A DNA stretch of 64,000 nt from Flavobacterium luteum. GTDB taxonomy: Bacteria > Bacteroidota > Bacteroidia > Flavobacteriales > Flavobacteriaceae. This document shows, piece by piece, positions 37,005-47,108 of the stretch. The translations under genes were made by a program, and so were the position numbers. The stretch lies in the NCBI RefSeq assembly GCF_008806775.1, contig NZ_WAEM01000008.1:38980-102979 (forward strand), written 5' to 3'. Under the pieces are notes generated by a model. It saw nothing but the letters and a program-made list of their open reading frames with translations. It searched no databases and was not told where the DNA came from. Position 1 is the first letter of the stretch; every line of letters starts with the position of its first letter.

Positions 37005-37672
37005 TGAACTATCTTTTACCTTTACTTTCAGTACTTTTAGGCTATGGGATTGCGTTGTTTTTAAAACCAAAAAACAAAACCAATCTCAAACTATTATTGG
37101 CATTTAGTGGTTCTTTTTTATTATCACTTACCGTAGTACATTTATTACCAGAAATTTATAAAACTGAGAATCATTCTATTGGGATATTTATTATGATTGG
37201 TATTTTGTTCCAAATCATATTAGAATTTTTCTCAAAAGGTGCTGAACACGGTCATGTACATGGTCATGAAGTGATGAATCAAATACCATGGTTGCTCTTT
37301 ATTAGTTTATGCATTCATGCTTTATTAGAAGGACTACCGGTAAGCCATCATAAAGGCCTTGCCGTTGGAATTGCGGTGCATCATTTGCCAATTGCCATCA
37401 TACTAACTACTTTTTTTGTTAAAGCCAATTTGAATAAAAAAGCTATTCTGTTTTTTATGTTAACTTTTGCCATTATGACTCCGTTAGGAACTGTTTTGTC
37501 TGATTACATTCCGTTTTTAAATGACTACTATACTGAAATTACAGCCATCGTAATTGGAATATTATTTCACATTTCGTCCACCATTATTTTTGAAAGTAGC
37601 GAAGGTCATAAATTTAATATCGCAAAAGTTTCGATGATTATTTTGGGAATTGGGTTGGCGTATTTTTTGTAA
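37004..37672 (+). CDS. ZIP family metal transporter
   Basis: A 222-residue membrane protein with about seven or eight helices. The His-rich loop GHVHGHEVMN and the metal-binding helices CIHALLEGLPVSHHK and AVGIAVHHLPIAII are those of ZIP transporters, which move zinc, iron or manganese into the cytoplasm. The metal is not known. Its start overlaps the methyltransferase stop by 1 bp. A 78-bp gap with a promoter-like site separates it from murQ. Confidence 0.92.
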   Translation: MNYLLPLLSVLLGYGIALFLKPKNKTNLKLLLAFSGSFLLSLTVVHLLPEIYKTENHSIGIFIMIGILFQIILEFFSKGAEHGHVHGHEVMNQIPWLLFISLCIHALLEGLPVSHHKGLAVGIAVHHLPIAIILTTFFVKANLNKKAILFFMLTFAIMTPLGTVLSDYIPFLNDYYTEITAIVIGILFHISSTIIFESSEGHKFNIAKVSMIILGIGLAYFL

Positions 37673-37695
37673 AACCTTATCCTGAAAGCAATATG

Positions 37696-37722
37696 TTGTA
37701 ATAAAAAAACTTTGTAACTTTG
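37696..37722 (+). promoter_or_regulatory. possible murQ operon promoter
   Basis: TTG (37696-37698), 16-nt spacer, TAACTTTG (37715-37722). The spacer is 1 nt short of the usual range. The -7 box is built from an 8-bp tandem repeat (ACTTTGTA, ACTTTGAA, ACTTTCCA, ACTAGGAA; 37709-37740). Confidence 0.45.
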
Positions 37723-37750
37723 AAACTTTCCAACTAGGAACCCTAACAAA

Positions 37751-38566
37751 ATGAACTTCACCAAAACTACCGAACAATCCTCAAAATACGAACATTTAGA
37801 AAAAATGTCGGTTCAGGAATTGTTATCCAATATCAATCAAGAAGACAAAACGGTTCCGCTTGCCGTAGAAAAAGCGATACCACAAATTGAAACTTTAGTA
37901 ACTGAAATTGTAACTAAAATGAAACTAGGTGGAAGACTATTTTATATAGGAGCAGGCACTTCGGGACGATTAGGAATTGTAGATGCTTCGGAATGTCCGC
38001 CTACATTTGGTGTCCCATTCGATTTGGTAAACGGAATTATTGCTGGTGGAGACAAAGCCATTCGTAGAGCCGTAGAAAATGCCGAAGACAACGCCACACA
38101 AGCTTGGAAAGATTTAGAAGAACATACTATAAACGAAAATGACGTGGTAATTGGTATTGCTGCTTCGGGTACCACCCCTTATGTGATTGGTGGTTTAGAA
38201 GTTTGTAATGAAAAAAATATTAGTACAGGCTGCATTACTTGTAATGTAGGAAGCCCACTTGCAGTAACAGCAAAGTTCCCAATTGAAGTGGTGGTTGGTC
38301 CAGAATTTGTAACGGGAAGTTCTAGAATGAAAGCGGGAACGGCTCAGAAATTAGTTTTGAATATGATTTCGACAACGGCAATGATTCAACTTGGTAAAGT
38401 AAAAGGAAATAGGATGGTCGATATGCAACTGAGCAACAACAAATTGGTCGATCGAGGCGTTAAAATGATAATGAGCGAAATACCTGTTTCTTATGAAAAA
38501 GCTTCTTCTTTATTAAAAGAATATGGAAGTGTGAGGAAAGCAGTTGATGGTTATGAAACTAAATGA
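37751..38566 (+). CDS. murQ: N-acetylmuramic acid 6-phosphate etherase
   Basis: A 271-residue SIS-domain enzyme that removes lactate from MurNAc-6-phosphate to give GlcNAc-6-phosphate in cell-wall recycling. The signature GRLFYIGAGTSGRLGIVDAS followed by ECPPTFG is diagnostic. It fits with the amidase at 18.4 kb and the NagZ fusion at 11.7 kb, though the three are not linked. The last bases overlap the next gene by 4 bp. It is the first gene of a tight six-gene run ending in terC. Confidence 0.96.
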   Translation: MNFTKTTEQSSKYEHLEKMSVQELLSNINQEDKTVPLAVEKAIPQIETLVTEIVTKMKLGGRLFYIGAGTSGRLGIVDASECPPTFGVPFDLVNGIIAGGDKAIRRAVENAEDNATQAWKDLEEHTINENDVVIGIAASGTTPYVIGGLEVCNEKNISTGCITCNVGSPLAVTAKFPIEVVVGPEFVTGSSRMKAGTAQKLVLNMISTTAMIQLGKVKGNRMVDMQLSNNKLVDRGVKMIMSEIPVSYEKASSLLKEYGSVRKAVDGYETK

Positions 38567-38880
38567 GAACATTTATAGTATTTGCCTTAGTAGCATTAAT
38601 TCCTATTTTGTGGATAGTTAGTATCTATTTATTACGAAAATGGAATAAAGTGTTTCGCTATTTTAGTATAAATTTTATTGTGCTCCTCACCTATTTGTAT
38701 CTCACACTCTTTTCTAATTTTAAATTTTTTAAAGAAGACCAACTGGGATTAAAAATTGTATTTTTGTTTATCTTTATATTGCTATTTCATACCATAGCCA
38801 ATTTCATTTTTGCTATATTTTATAATTCGAAAATTTCAAAAAATGCCAACAAACCAAAAAGTATTTGCAAAAGGAATTAA
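38563..38880 (+). CDS. small membrane protein, hypothetical
   Basis: A 105-residue protein with three hydrophobic helices (TFIVFALVALIPILWIVSIY, FSINFIVLLTYLYLTLF and IVFLFIFILLFHTIANFIF). The basic tail KNANKPKSICKRN overlaps the next gene's start in another frame. No family is recognised. It starts by overlapping murQ by 4 bp, so it is translationally coupled. Confidence 0.75.
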   Translation: MRTFIVFALVALIPILWIVSIYLLRKWNKVFRYFSINFIVLLTYLYLTLFSNFKFFKEDQLGLKIVFLFIFILLFHTIANFIFAIFYNSKISKNANKPKSICKRN

Positions 38881-39064
38881 ATTTCTAACAATAGCATTAC
38901 CGCTGCTATTTATTGGACCTTCAGTAATATACAACGCATTCATGAATAAAAATAATGTGTGGCATTATTTGGTGTTGGCAATCGGAATTTTAGTTTGTAT
39001 TGCTGCGGTTTACTTTATTTTTAAAGGATTAAAAATTATTGTAGACGGTTTATTTGATAATTAA
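38843..39064 (+). CDS. DUF6095-like small membrane protein
   Basis: A 73-residue protein from the ATG at 38843 (MPTNQKVFAKGIKFLTIALP). A longer in-frame start at 38810 would lie far inside the previous gene and is rejected. Two membrane helices (FLTIALPLLFIGPSVIYN and YLVLAIGILVCIAAVYFIF) and the end GLKIIVDGLFDN match the DUF6095 type as I recall it. It overlaps the previous gene by 38 bp and the next by 1 bp (TAATG). Function unknown. Confidence 0.78.
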   Translation: MPTNQKVFAKGIKFLTIALPLLFIGPSVIYNAFMNKNNVWHYLVLAIGILVCIAAVYFIFKGLKIIVDGLFDN

Positions 39065-39636
39065 TGGAAAACTTACTACACATTCATACAACTTTTGAAA
39101 AAGAAGTTTATATCCATTCAAAAATTAACAATCGTGAATTTGACGGATGTATTTTTAAGAACTGTGATTTCTCGAATAGCGATTTTAATTACAATACCTT
39201 CATGGATTGCGAATTTATAGATTGTAATCTTTCTATGATTCAATTAGTTGGAACCAGCTTAAAAACGGTAGTTTTTAAAAACTGTAAATTATTAGGCATA
39301 CCATTTCATGCTTGTGATGATTTTTTATTTGGTGTTGCATTTCAAGAATGCGTACTCGATTATTCGTCGTTTGCTAATAAAAAAATGCCAAAAACAAATT
39401 TCAACTCCTGTTCCTTAAAAGAAGTTTCATTCATTGGCACTAATCTTTCTAATGCTGTTTTTGAAAATTGTAATTTGGATAATGCCATTTTTAATGATAC
39501 ACAATTGGCGGCTGTTGATTTTACATCTGCCTATAATTATAAAATTGATCCCGAATTCAATCCGATGAAAAAAGCAAAGTTTTCAAATGAAGGAATTTTA
39601 GGGCTTTTAGAAAAATACGATATAAAAATTGAATAA
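39064..39636 (+). CDS. pentapeptide-repeat protein
   Basis: A 190-residue cytoplasmic protein made of A(D/N)LXX-type repeats (for example FKNCDFSNSDFNYNTFMDCE, LSNAVFENCNLDNAIFND), expected to form a right-handed quadrilateral beta-helix. Such proteins include Qnr/MfpA topoisomerase-protecting DNA mimics. The type II topoisomerase genes parC and parE lie only 1.2 kb away, but on the opposite strand; I do not infer a link. Its start overlaps the previous stop by 1 bp. Confidence 0.88.
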   Translation: MENLLHIHTTFEKEVYIHSKINNREFDGCIFKNCDFSNSDFNYNTFMDCEFIDCNLSMIQLVGTSLKTVVFKNCKLLGIPFHACDDFLFGVAFQECVLDYSSFANKKMPKTNFNSCSLKEVSFIGTNLSNAVFENCNLDNAIFNDTQLAAVDFTSAYNYKIDPEFNPMKKAKFSNEGILGLLEKYDIKIE

Positions 39637-39651
39637 AAACATTAATAAACT

Positions 39652-40023
39652 ATGAACAGAATTATTGTATTTTCTCTACTACTATTACTGATGTCCTGCT
39701 ATAATTTAGAAAACAACTGCAAGGATTTTAAAACAGGAACATTTAAATCGGAAATTACAATTGATGGTGTAAAAAAAGAGACAACCTCAACACGAACCGA
39801 TTCGATAGTAATTGAAACCTATGAGGGCAAAACGGATACGGCATCCGTTAGATGGATTAGCGATTGTGAATATGTTTTACAAAAATTGAATCCAAAGAAT
39901 ATGTCTGAAAAAAAAGCAATTGACATTAAAATTTTGAGTACTACAAAAAATTCGTATACCTTTGAATTTGGAGTGGTAGGAAATAATAAAAAACAAAAAG
40001 GAACAGCAACTAGAATAAATTAA
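39652..40023 (+). CDS. hypothetical lipoprotein (not a topoisomerase)
   Basis: A 123-residue lipoprotein: signal MNRIIVFSLLLLLMSC with lipidated Cys16, then a short beta-rich domain (NNCKDFKTGTFKSEITIDG). I recall that close relatives are sometimes labelled DNA topoisomerase IV. No topoisomerase motif is present, and the label probably spread from the neighbouring parC gene. The function is unknown. It is 15 bp after the pentapeptide gene and 10 bp before terC. Confidence 0.8.
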   Translation: MNRIIVFSLLLLLMSCYNLENNCKDFKTGTFKSEITIDGVKKETTSTRTDSIVIETYEGKTDTASVRWISDCEYVLQKLNPKNMSEKKAIDIKILSTTKNSYTFEFGVVGNNKKQKGTATRIN

Positions 40024-40033
40024 AACCAATTAG

Positions 40034-40816
40034 ATGGAAGTATTTTTGAATCCGAATGCGTGGATAGCACTATTAACATTAACATTTTTAGAAATTGTAT
40101 TAGGAATAGACAACATCATTTTTATATCTATTGCAACAGGAAAATTACCAGAAGAGAAACTTAAAAAAGCAACAAAAATCGGGATGTTTCTAGCGATGTT
40201 TATGAGAATTGTGCTCCTATTAGGAATCTCTGTGCTTATTGCAATGAAAGAGCCTTGGTTTAAACTTGATTACAGTTGGTTAAGTGCTCAGATATCAGGG
40301 CAAAGCATCATATTATTTCTAGGGGGTATTTTTTTAATTTATAAAAGCACGAAAGAAATTCATGAAAAAGTAGACGAAAAAGGAGAAGAAGAAAAAGAAT
40401 TAAAAAAATCGGCAGCCAAATCATTTGGCAGTGTCATTTTTCAAATTATACTAATCGATTTAGTCTTCTCATTTGACAGTATTCTAACTGCAGTTGGTAT
40501 GACAAATGGTGTTGAAGGTGCTTTGTATATTATGATAACTGCCGTAGTAATATCAGTTTTAATTATGATGCAATTTGCAGTTCCGGTAGGAAATTTTGTT
40601 AACAAACATCCTTCAATTCAAATTTTAGGATTGTCTTTTTTAATATTAATAGGATTTATGTTGGTTACCGAAAGTGCACATTTGTCCAATGCTTCCTTCT
40701 TTGGAAACCATGTAGATGTTGTGCCAAAAGGCTATTTGTATTTTGCCATTTCATTTTCGTTATTGGTAGAAGTGTTGAATATGAAAGTTTCTAAAAATAA
40801 GAAAGAAAAAAATTAA
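40034..40816 (+). CDS. TerC family membrane protein
   Basis: A 260-residue integral membrane protein with about seven or eight helices. The TerC signatures are LEIVLGIDNIIFISIATGKL and IDLVFSFDSILTAVGMTNG, both with acidic residues that bind metal in relatives. Members take part in tellurite resistance or in manganese efflux. It is the last gene of the murQ run and converges on parC, with 20 bp between the stops. Confidence 0.92.
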   Translation: MEVFLNPNAWIALLTLTFLEIVLGIDNIIFISIATGKLPEEKLKKATKIGMFLAMFMRIVLLLGISVLIAMKEPWFKLDYSWLSAQISGQSIILFLGGIFLIYKSTKEIHEKVDEKGEEEKELKKSAAKSFGSVIFQIILIDLVFSFDSILTAVGMTNGVEGALYIMITAVVISVLIMMQFAVPVGNFVNKHPSIQILGLSFLILIGFMLVTESAHLSNASFFGNHVDVVPKGYLYFAISFSLLVEVLNMKVSKNKKEKN

Positions 40817-40836
40817 AACAGATTTCAGAATACCGA

Positions 40837-43524
40837 TTAAAACAACGTTATCTGTCCATCATCATCTAATTGAATATCCTCGTCATCAATGACTTGACTT
40901 TCTATTTCTATTTTTTGTGGAACAATTTCCTCAGGTGCTTCATAAGGCAATGGCTCTAATAAATTGATTTGTTTTACTTTGTCTGTGGTTAACTGGTTTC
41001 CTAATGCTTTGAAACCTTTAACAGCGATAAAACTTTCAATATCAACAATTAAATTTTCTTTCTGAACCCCTTTTACTTTATTGAAAACCAATTCGGCTAC
41101 GGGACGATAATCTGTAGCTACAATTTCCAGTTGTGAATTCGGATGTTCGGTAATAAAACTCTCTTCCTTACCTTCGGTTTCCACCAAAAAACGCTTCACA
41201 TAATAGCGTTCCTTTTCGCCATCATAGTAAATCGCAGAAATTGGTTTATTAGGAATCCATTTTTCCAAAACTACCATATCTTCATCAAAATGGGTAGACA
41301 ATTCTGGGGTAATAACTTTTAGTTTTCCAGTTTGTGATATTACAAGGATTTTATCGCTTGGTCTAAATTCACCCAATAATTCACCTCTAGCGTCAACGTT
41401 TAATCGCTGTACAGTGTCATCAAACCATACTTTTCTTGGTAGTAAAGTAGATATTCCTTTTTCTTTTATTTCTATTTTCTTTATTGGATATTTTGAAACT
41501 ATATTTCCTTTTGATGCCCTACCTTTTATAGCGATACTGGCAAAATCTACATCCCATTTTAACTTTTTGATACTTCCTATTTGACGTAATAAAATAGTAA
41601 TTACTTCTGCTTCCCCATTTGGATTATGGGTGAAATACAAAACCTGTGAGCCTTTGCTTTCATTGGTTAAATCGTATAATTTATCACGAGTGACTCCTGA
41701 AACATTGAAACGTTTAATATAGGCTGGTCCTGATTTTCCATCGCGATAAATCATGTTGTAAATGGTGCGTTTATCACTTTTGTCAAAAATAGCTACATGG
41801 ATAATGTCTTTACCAACAAACTTTTTATCGTCCACTTTACAAATCATCATATTTCCGTCTCGAAGAAAAACAATCACATCATCAATATCGGAACAATCAG
41901 TAACATATTCATCTTTTTTCAAACCTGTTCCTACGAAACCTTCTTCCCTATTGACGTACAATTTGGTATTTCGTAGCGCCACTTTTGTAGCTTCGATATT
42001 ATCGAAACTTCGTAGCTCAGTTTGACGTTCCCGACCTTTTCCGTATTTTTCTTTTAATTTGGTAAAATAAGCAATCGCAAAATCGATTAGATGTTCTAAA
42101 TCGTGTTTTACTTGCTCAATATCGCCTTCCAGAGCTTCTATTTTATCTTGTGCTTTATTGCTGTCGAATTTCGAAATTCGCATAATTCGAATGTCCAACA
42201 AACGAAGAATGTCGTCTTCGGTAACAGCTCGTTTTAAGGTTTTAGTAAACGGTTTTAATCCATCATCTACTGCTTTTATAACCTCTTCGCGAGTGGTTTT
42301 GTCTTCAATGTCACGGTAGATTTTATTCTCTATAAATATACGTTCCAGCGAAAGAAAATGCCATTGCTCTTCCAATTCACGCAACTGAATTTCGAGTTCG
42401 CTTTTTAGGAGTTGTACCGTTCTATCTGTGGAGATTTTCAACATGTGTGACACACCCACAAAAAGTGGCTTATTGTCTTCAATGACACATCCTAAAGGTG
42501 CTACCGAAGTTTCGCAAGCTGTAAAAGCAAACAAAGCATCAATAGTTTTATCAGGAGAAACGCCAGGAAAAAGATGGATTAATATTTCCACTTCAGCGGC
42601 AGTATTATCCTCTATTTTTTTGATTTTGATTTTGCCTTTTTCATTGGCTTTCAAAATACTGTCAATTAAAGTGGTAGTATTGGTTGAAAATGGAATTTGG
42701 GTAATGACTAAAGTATTCTTATCCAATTGTGCAATTTTAGCACGCACTCGAACTCTTCCGCCACGCAAACCATCATTGTAATTGGAAACATCTGCAATTC
42801 CTGCCGTTTGAAAATCAGGAAAAAGGGTGAAAGGTTTTCCTTTTAATATTTTTATCGAAGCATCTATGAGTTCGTTAAAATTGTGTGGTAATACTTTAGT
42901 TGAAAGACCTACTGCAATTCCCTCGGCACCTTGTGCTAGGAGCAACGGAAACTTTACAGGAAGATTATTCGGTTCAGCACGACGACCATCATAAGAAACG
43001 CCCCAATCGGTAATTTTTGGCGAATACAAAACCTCTAAAGCAAACTTCGACAAACGCGCTTCAATGTATCGGGAAGCCGCAGCACTATCACCAGTTAGGA
43101 TGTTTCCCCAGTTTCCTTGGCAATCAATCAACAATTCTTTTTGACCTATTTGCACCATGGCATCGCCAATACTGGCATCTCCGTGAGGATGATACTGCAT
43201 GGTGTGACCTACAACATTGGCTACTTTATTGTACCGACCATCATCCAACTCTTTCAACGAGTGCATAATTCGTCGTTGTACGGGTTTGAAACCGTCTTCA
43301 ATAGCAGGAACGGCGCGTTCTAGAATTACATACGAGGCATAATCCAAAAACCAATCTTTGTACATTCCTGTAACTTTGGTAATGGTATCTTCGGCATTTT
43401 CATCATTCTCGTAGAAATGATTTCCACCTGAAGAAACAATGTCATCAAAACCTTCTTCTGTAGTTGAATCGTTTAAGTCGTCGTTTGTTTCGTCTTCTGG
43501 AATGTTATCTTCGTCTTCGTTCAT
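40837..43524 (-). CDS. parC: DNA topoisomerase IV subunit A
   Basis: An 895-residue type IIA topoisomerase subunit. After an acidic N-terminal tail (residues 1-45) comes the breakage-reunion domain with VQRRIMHSLKELDDGRYNKV, HPHGDASIGDAM, and the catalytic Tyr153 in AAASRYIEARLSK. The C-terminal region has weak pinwheel-type strands and ends in an acidic tail (IDDEDIQLDDDGQITLF). It forms the A2B2 enzyme with ParE, encoded just upstream, and unlinks sister chromosomes. It is translated from the same transcript as parE (27-bp gap). Confidence 0.95.
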   Translation of the reverse strand: MNEDEDNIPEDETNDDLNDSTTEEGFDDIVSSGGNHFYENDENAEDTITKVTGMYKDWFLDYASYVILERAVPAIEDGFKPVQRRIMHSLKELDDGRYNKVANVVGHTMQYHPHGDASIGDAMVQIGQKELLIDCQGNWGNILTGDSAAASRYIEARLSKFALEVLYSPKITDWGVSYDGRRAEPNNLPVKFPLLLAQGAEGIAVGLSTKVLPHNFNELIDASIKILKGKPFTLFPDFQTAGIADVSNYNDGLRGGRVRVRAKIAQLDKNTLVITQIPFSTNTTTLIDSILKANEKGKIKIKKIEDNTAAEVEILIHLFPGVSPDKTIDALFAFTACETSVAPLGCVIEDNKPLFVGVSHMLKISTDRTVQLLKSELEIQLRELEEQWHFLSLERIFIENKIYRDIEDKTTREEVIKAVDDGLKPFTKTLKRAVTEDDILRLLDIRIMRISKFDSNKAQDKIEALEGDIEQVKHDLEHLIDFAIAYFTKLKEKYGKGRERQTELRSFDNIEATKVALRNTKLYVNREEGFVGTGLKKDEYVTDCSDIDDVIVFLRDGNMMICKVDDKKFVGKDIIHVAIFDKSDKRTIYNMIYRDGKSGPAYIKRFNVSGVTRDKLYDLTNESKGSQVLYFTHNPNGEAEVITILLRQIGSIKKLKWDVDFASIAIKGRASKGNIVSKYPIKKIEIKEKGISTLLPRKVWFDDTVQRLNVDARGELLGEFRPSDKILVISQTGKLKVITPELSTHFDEDMVVLEKWIPNKPISAIYYDGEKERYYVKRFLVETEGKEESFITEHPNSQLEIVATDYRPVAELVFNKVKGVQKENLIVDIESFIAVKGFKALGNQLTTDKVKQINLLEPLPYEAPEEIVPQKIEIESQVIDDEDIQLDDDGQITLF

Positions 43525-43551
43525 TTAATTATAAGAATCTTAAATTTTGTA

Positions 43552-45414
43552 CTAACTAACTTCAATCGCATCCAATTCGACTTTCAAATTATTGATGATA
43601 AATACTTGTCTATCCGGTGTGTTTTTACCCATATAGAACGATAATAATTGTTCTACTGAGGTATTTTTATCCATCATTATTGGATCTAATCGAATGGTTT
43701 CTCCAATAAAATTTTTGAATTCGTCAGGCGATATTTCTCCCAATCCTTTAAATCGAGTTATCTCAGGTTTTGGCTTTAATTTTTCGATAGCGACTTTACG
43801 TTCCTCATCGGAATAGCAATAGATGGTTTCTTTCTTATTTCGAACTCTAAAAAGTGGTGTTTGCAAAATATACAAATGACCTTCTTTAATTAACTCTGGA
43901 AAAAACTGCAAGAAAAAGGTAATCAATAATAACCGAATGTGCATTCCGTCAACATCGGCATCGGTAGCAATAACGATATTATTGTAACGCAACTTCTCTA
44001 ATCCATCTTCAATATCAAGAGCGGCTTGTAATAAATTGAATTCTTCATTTTCATATACAATTTTTTTGCTCATTCCATAAGAATTCAAAGGCTTACCACG
44101 CAAACTAAATACGGCTTGTGTGTTGACATCTCGGGATTTGGTAATCGATCCTGAAGCAGAATCTCCTTCGGTAATAAAAAGAGTGCTTTCTAAATTTCTT
44201 GGATTTTTAGTGTCAGGTAAATGCGCACGACAATCTCTTAATTTTTTATTGTGCAAATTGGCTTTTTTAGCCCTATCGGTAGCTAATTTTCGAATGCCAG
44301 ATAATTCTTTTCGTTCGCGTTCGGCCTGCAAAATTTTACGCAATAAGGCATCGGCAGTTTGCGGGTTTTTATGAAGATAATTATCTAATTTATTTTTTAC
44401 AAAATCGTTTACAAATGTTCTAACGGAAGGCATTCCAGGTTCTGAACCCATATCGGTAGAACCCAATTTAGTTTTGGTTTGCGATTCAAAAACAGGCTCC
44501 ATAACTTTGATGCTAATCGCAGTTACTACTGATTTTCGAATATCGGAAGCTTCAAAAGGTTTGTTGTAATATTCACGAATGGTTTTTACAATGGCTTCTC
44601 GATAAGCTGCCAAATGTGTTCCTCCTTGTGTTGTGTTTTGTCCGTTTACAAACGAGTGGTATTCTTCGGAATATTGTGTTTTACTGTGTGTTAATGCAAT
44701 TTCTATATCATCGCCTTTCAAATGGATGATTGGATATTCTAGATCATCAGCATTGATAGTTTCTTCTAGTAAATCTTTTAGACCATTTTCAGAAAAGTAT
44801 TTTTCACCATTGAATAAAATCGTCAGACCGTTATTGAGGTAACAATAGTTTTTGAGCATTTTGATGACATACTCGAAACGGAATTTGTAATTTTTGAAAA
44901 TGGCTTCATCTGGAGTAAACGTAACTTTGGTTCCTTTGCGTTTAGTGGTTTCAATAACCTCTTCATCAAGGACTAAATTTCCAGCTGAAAATTCTGCGGC
45001 TTTTTGTTTGTCATCTCGAACGGATTCTACACGGAAATAATTGGATAACGCGTTTACAGCTTTTGTTCCAACACCATTTAATCCAACGGATTTTTTAAAA
45101 GCTAAAGAATCGTATTTTCCACCAGTATTCATTTTGGAAACCACGTCAATCACTTTTCCTAAAGGAATTCCACGACCATAATCACGAACCGTAACCGTTT
45201 TATCTTTGATGGTCACTTCGATATTTTTTCCTGCGCCCATCACAAACTCATCAATACAGTTGTCCATTACTTCTTTAAGAAGAATGTATATACCATCGTC
45301 TGGCGAAGAACCATCACCGAGTTTCCCGATGTACATTCCGGGACGCATACGGATGTGCTCTTTCCAATCTAAGGAACGAATATTATCTTCGGTATATTGA
45401 TTTTGTTCTGACAT
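43552..45414 (-). CDS. parE: DNA topoisomerase IV subunit B
   Basis: A 620-residue ATPase subunit. The GHKL ATP site is visible in [26 protein letters not shown] and [15 protein letters not shown]. The Toprim domain has [11 protein letters not shown] near residue 413 and [17 protein letters not shown]. It is shorter than GyrB-type proteins with their inserted domain, which fits ParE. It is the first gene of the pair parE-parC. The 167-bp region upstream holds no clear promoter. Confidence 0.95.
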   Translation of the reverse strand: MSEQNQYTEDNIRSLDWKEHIRMRPGMYIGKLGDGSSPDDGIYILLKEVMDNCIDEFVMGAGKNIEVTIKDKTVTVRDYGRGIPLGKVIDVVSKMNTGGKYDSLAFKKSVGLNGVGTKAVNALSNYFRVESVRDDKQKAAEFSAGNLVLDEEVIETTKRKGTKVTFTPDEAIFKNYKFRFEYVIKMLKNYCYLNNGLTILFNGEKYFSENGLKDLLEETINADDLEYPIIHLKGDDIEIALTHSKTQYSEEYHSFVNGQNTTQGGTHLAAYREAIVKTIREYYNKPFEASDIRKSVVTAISIKVMEPVFESQTKTKLGSTDMGSEPGMPSVRTFVNDFVKNKLDNYLHKNPQTADALLRKILQAERERKELSGIRKLATDRAKKANLHNKKLRDCRAHLPDTKNPRNLESTLFITEGDSASGSITKSRDVNTQAVFSLRGKPLNSYGMSKKIVYENEEFNLLQAALDIEDGLEKLRYNNIVIATDADVDGMHIRLLLITFFLQFFPELIKEGHLYILQTPLFRVRNKKETIYCYSDEERKVAIEKLKPKPEITRFKGLGEISPDEFKNFIGETIRLDPIMMDKNTSVEQLLSFYMGKNTPDRQVFIINNLKVELDAIEVS

Positions 45415-45581
45415 TTTTGTTTTTTCGAATTTATCTACGTTGTGCTCAGTCTTTGCTTAGAAAGCCAACGTCGAATGTGCTAATGTAGTGTAATTTGATA
45501 AAGTTTAAAAGAGGAAAACATCAAAAGTTATTAATATGATATTAACCTTTGATTTAAGATTGCAGACTGAAAAAATTAATT

Positions 45582-47102
45582 TTAAGTATTCTTGTAATGC
45601 TTCCTTAATTTTAGATTTAATTCCTTTGGATTAAAGGGCTTAATTATATATTCATTAATTCCTAAAAGCATTGCTTTTTCAAGATAACCGTAAGATGCTG
45701 ATGCAGTTAAGGCAATTATTGGAATTATGGGATCTCTAAACCTAATGTTAATTGTGGCTTCATAACCATCCATTACAGGCATCGACAAATCCATTAAAAT
45801 AATATCGTATTTTCCTTTTTCATACATTTGAGTGGCAATCAACCCATTTAGCGCCACATCTACATGTATATTCCACTGTGAAAGGATTTTTTCGGCAACT
45901 TTTACATTTATTACATTATCTTCTACAAGTAGCACTCTTAAACCTTCAAGATTTTCTTCTTTGTAATCATGATATAAAACATCGCTTTTTAAATCAGAGC
46001 TTTCTTTAAAAAAAGGCATATTTAAAATAAAATTAAAGTTAGAGCCTTTGCCTAACTCACTTTGCAATTCTATATCAGAATCTAACAATTGAAGTAGTTT
46101 TTTAGATATTACTAATCCTAATCCTGTACCTCCAAATTCTCTTGTTGTCGCTTTCTCCGCTTGTTCGAACTTTTGAAAAATTTGTTTAAAGTTATCTAAT
46201 TCAATTCCAATTCCTGTATCAATAACTTGAACTTTAAATTTAGATTTGTTTTGATTGGTTTCTATTTGATCAACTTTTATTGTGATTTTACCGTTTTTAG
46301 TAAACTTAATAGCATTAGAAACTAAATTTGTTATAATCTGACCAATACGTAGTGGATCACTAATAATATTTGGTGTAAAATTAGGGTCAAATATAATCTC
46401 TATTGTATTAGAATTTTCTTTAGCTTTTACTTCTAATGATTTTCCTATTTGAGTAATTAACTCCTTTAAATCGAATGGAATATTTTCAATGTCAATTTTT
46501 CCAGCCTCTATCTTATTGAAATCGAGAATGTCATTTATGAGTAAATATAAATTCTGAGCAGAATGCTTTAAAACTTCAATGTTTTCCTGAAAACTATTTA
46601 AAGAATTCTCTTTTTCCATGATGTATATCAATCCTATAATAGCGTTTAAAGGCGTTCGGATTTCATGGCTCATTATAGAAAGAAAATCAGACTTGGCTTC
46701 ATTTGCTTTTTCAGCATTCAGTTTAGCCGTAAACAATTGTTCTTGGAACTCTTTTTTAAAATCAATTTCCTTGTTTAAAATATTCAACAAATCAATTACA
46801 TTGTCTTCATTTCCTATCTTTAGTTCATTATCATTTAATTGTTTTATTGCATAAATTAATTTGTCCTGAACAGCATCTTTATTTCCTAATTGTTCTTTTA
46901 ATTTTAAATTTATTTGAAAATATTCTACATCATTTAAACGAGAAGATTGCTCAAACAATTCAGCATCACGCTCATAACTCAAATAGGACAAATTCACAAC
47001 TTCAATAAACTTTGAAACGGCTTCATTATTAGCAATGAAATCATCTGACAAAAATTTGCTTATTTGTCGTTTAAGTTGTCTATGAATATTTTTGTTATCC
47101 AT
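45582..47102 (-). CDS. soluble hybrid histidine kinase with receiver domain
   Basis: A 506-residue protein with no signal peptide or membrane helix. The N-terminal 130 residues are helical and charged, with no PAS or GAF signature that I can see. The HisKA phosphoacceptor is H146 in SIMSHEIRTPLNAIIG. The HATPase domain shows SNAIKFTKNG and DTGIGIELDN, with GGTGLGLVISKKL after it. The receiver domain (388-506) has the acidic pair in LLVEDN, the phosphorylated D438 in IILMDLSMPVMDG, and K488 in IIKPF. It follows the FIST gene by 6 bp, so FIST is its likely sensor partner. The output is unknown. Confidence 0.93.
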   Translation of the reverse strand: MDNKNIHRQLKRQISKFLSDDFIANNEAVSKFIEVVNLSYLSYERDAELFEQSSRLNDVEYFQINLKLKEQLGNKDAVQDKLIYAIKQLNDNELKIGNEDNVIDLLNILNKEIDFKKEFQEQLFTAKLNAEKANEAKSDFLSIMSHEIRTPLNAIIGLIYIMEKENSLNSFQENIEVLKHSAQNLYLLINDILDFNKIEAGKIDIENIPFDLKELITQIGKSLEVKAKENSNTIEIIFDPNFTPNIISDPLRIGQIITNLVSNAIKFTKNGKITIKVDQIETNQNKSKFKVQVIDTGIGIELDNFKQIFQKFEQAEKATTREFGGTGLGLVISKKLLQLLDSDIELQSELGKGSNFNFILNMPFFKESSDLKSDVLYHDYKEENLEGLRVLLVEDNVINVKVAEKILSQWNIHVDVALNGLIATQMYEKGKYDIILMDLSMPVMDGYEATINIRFRDPIIPIIALTASASYGYLEKAMLLGINEYIIKPFNPKELNLKLRKHYKNT

Positions 47103-47108
47103 TATTTA

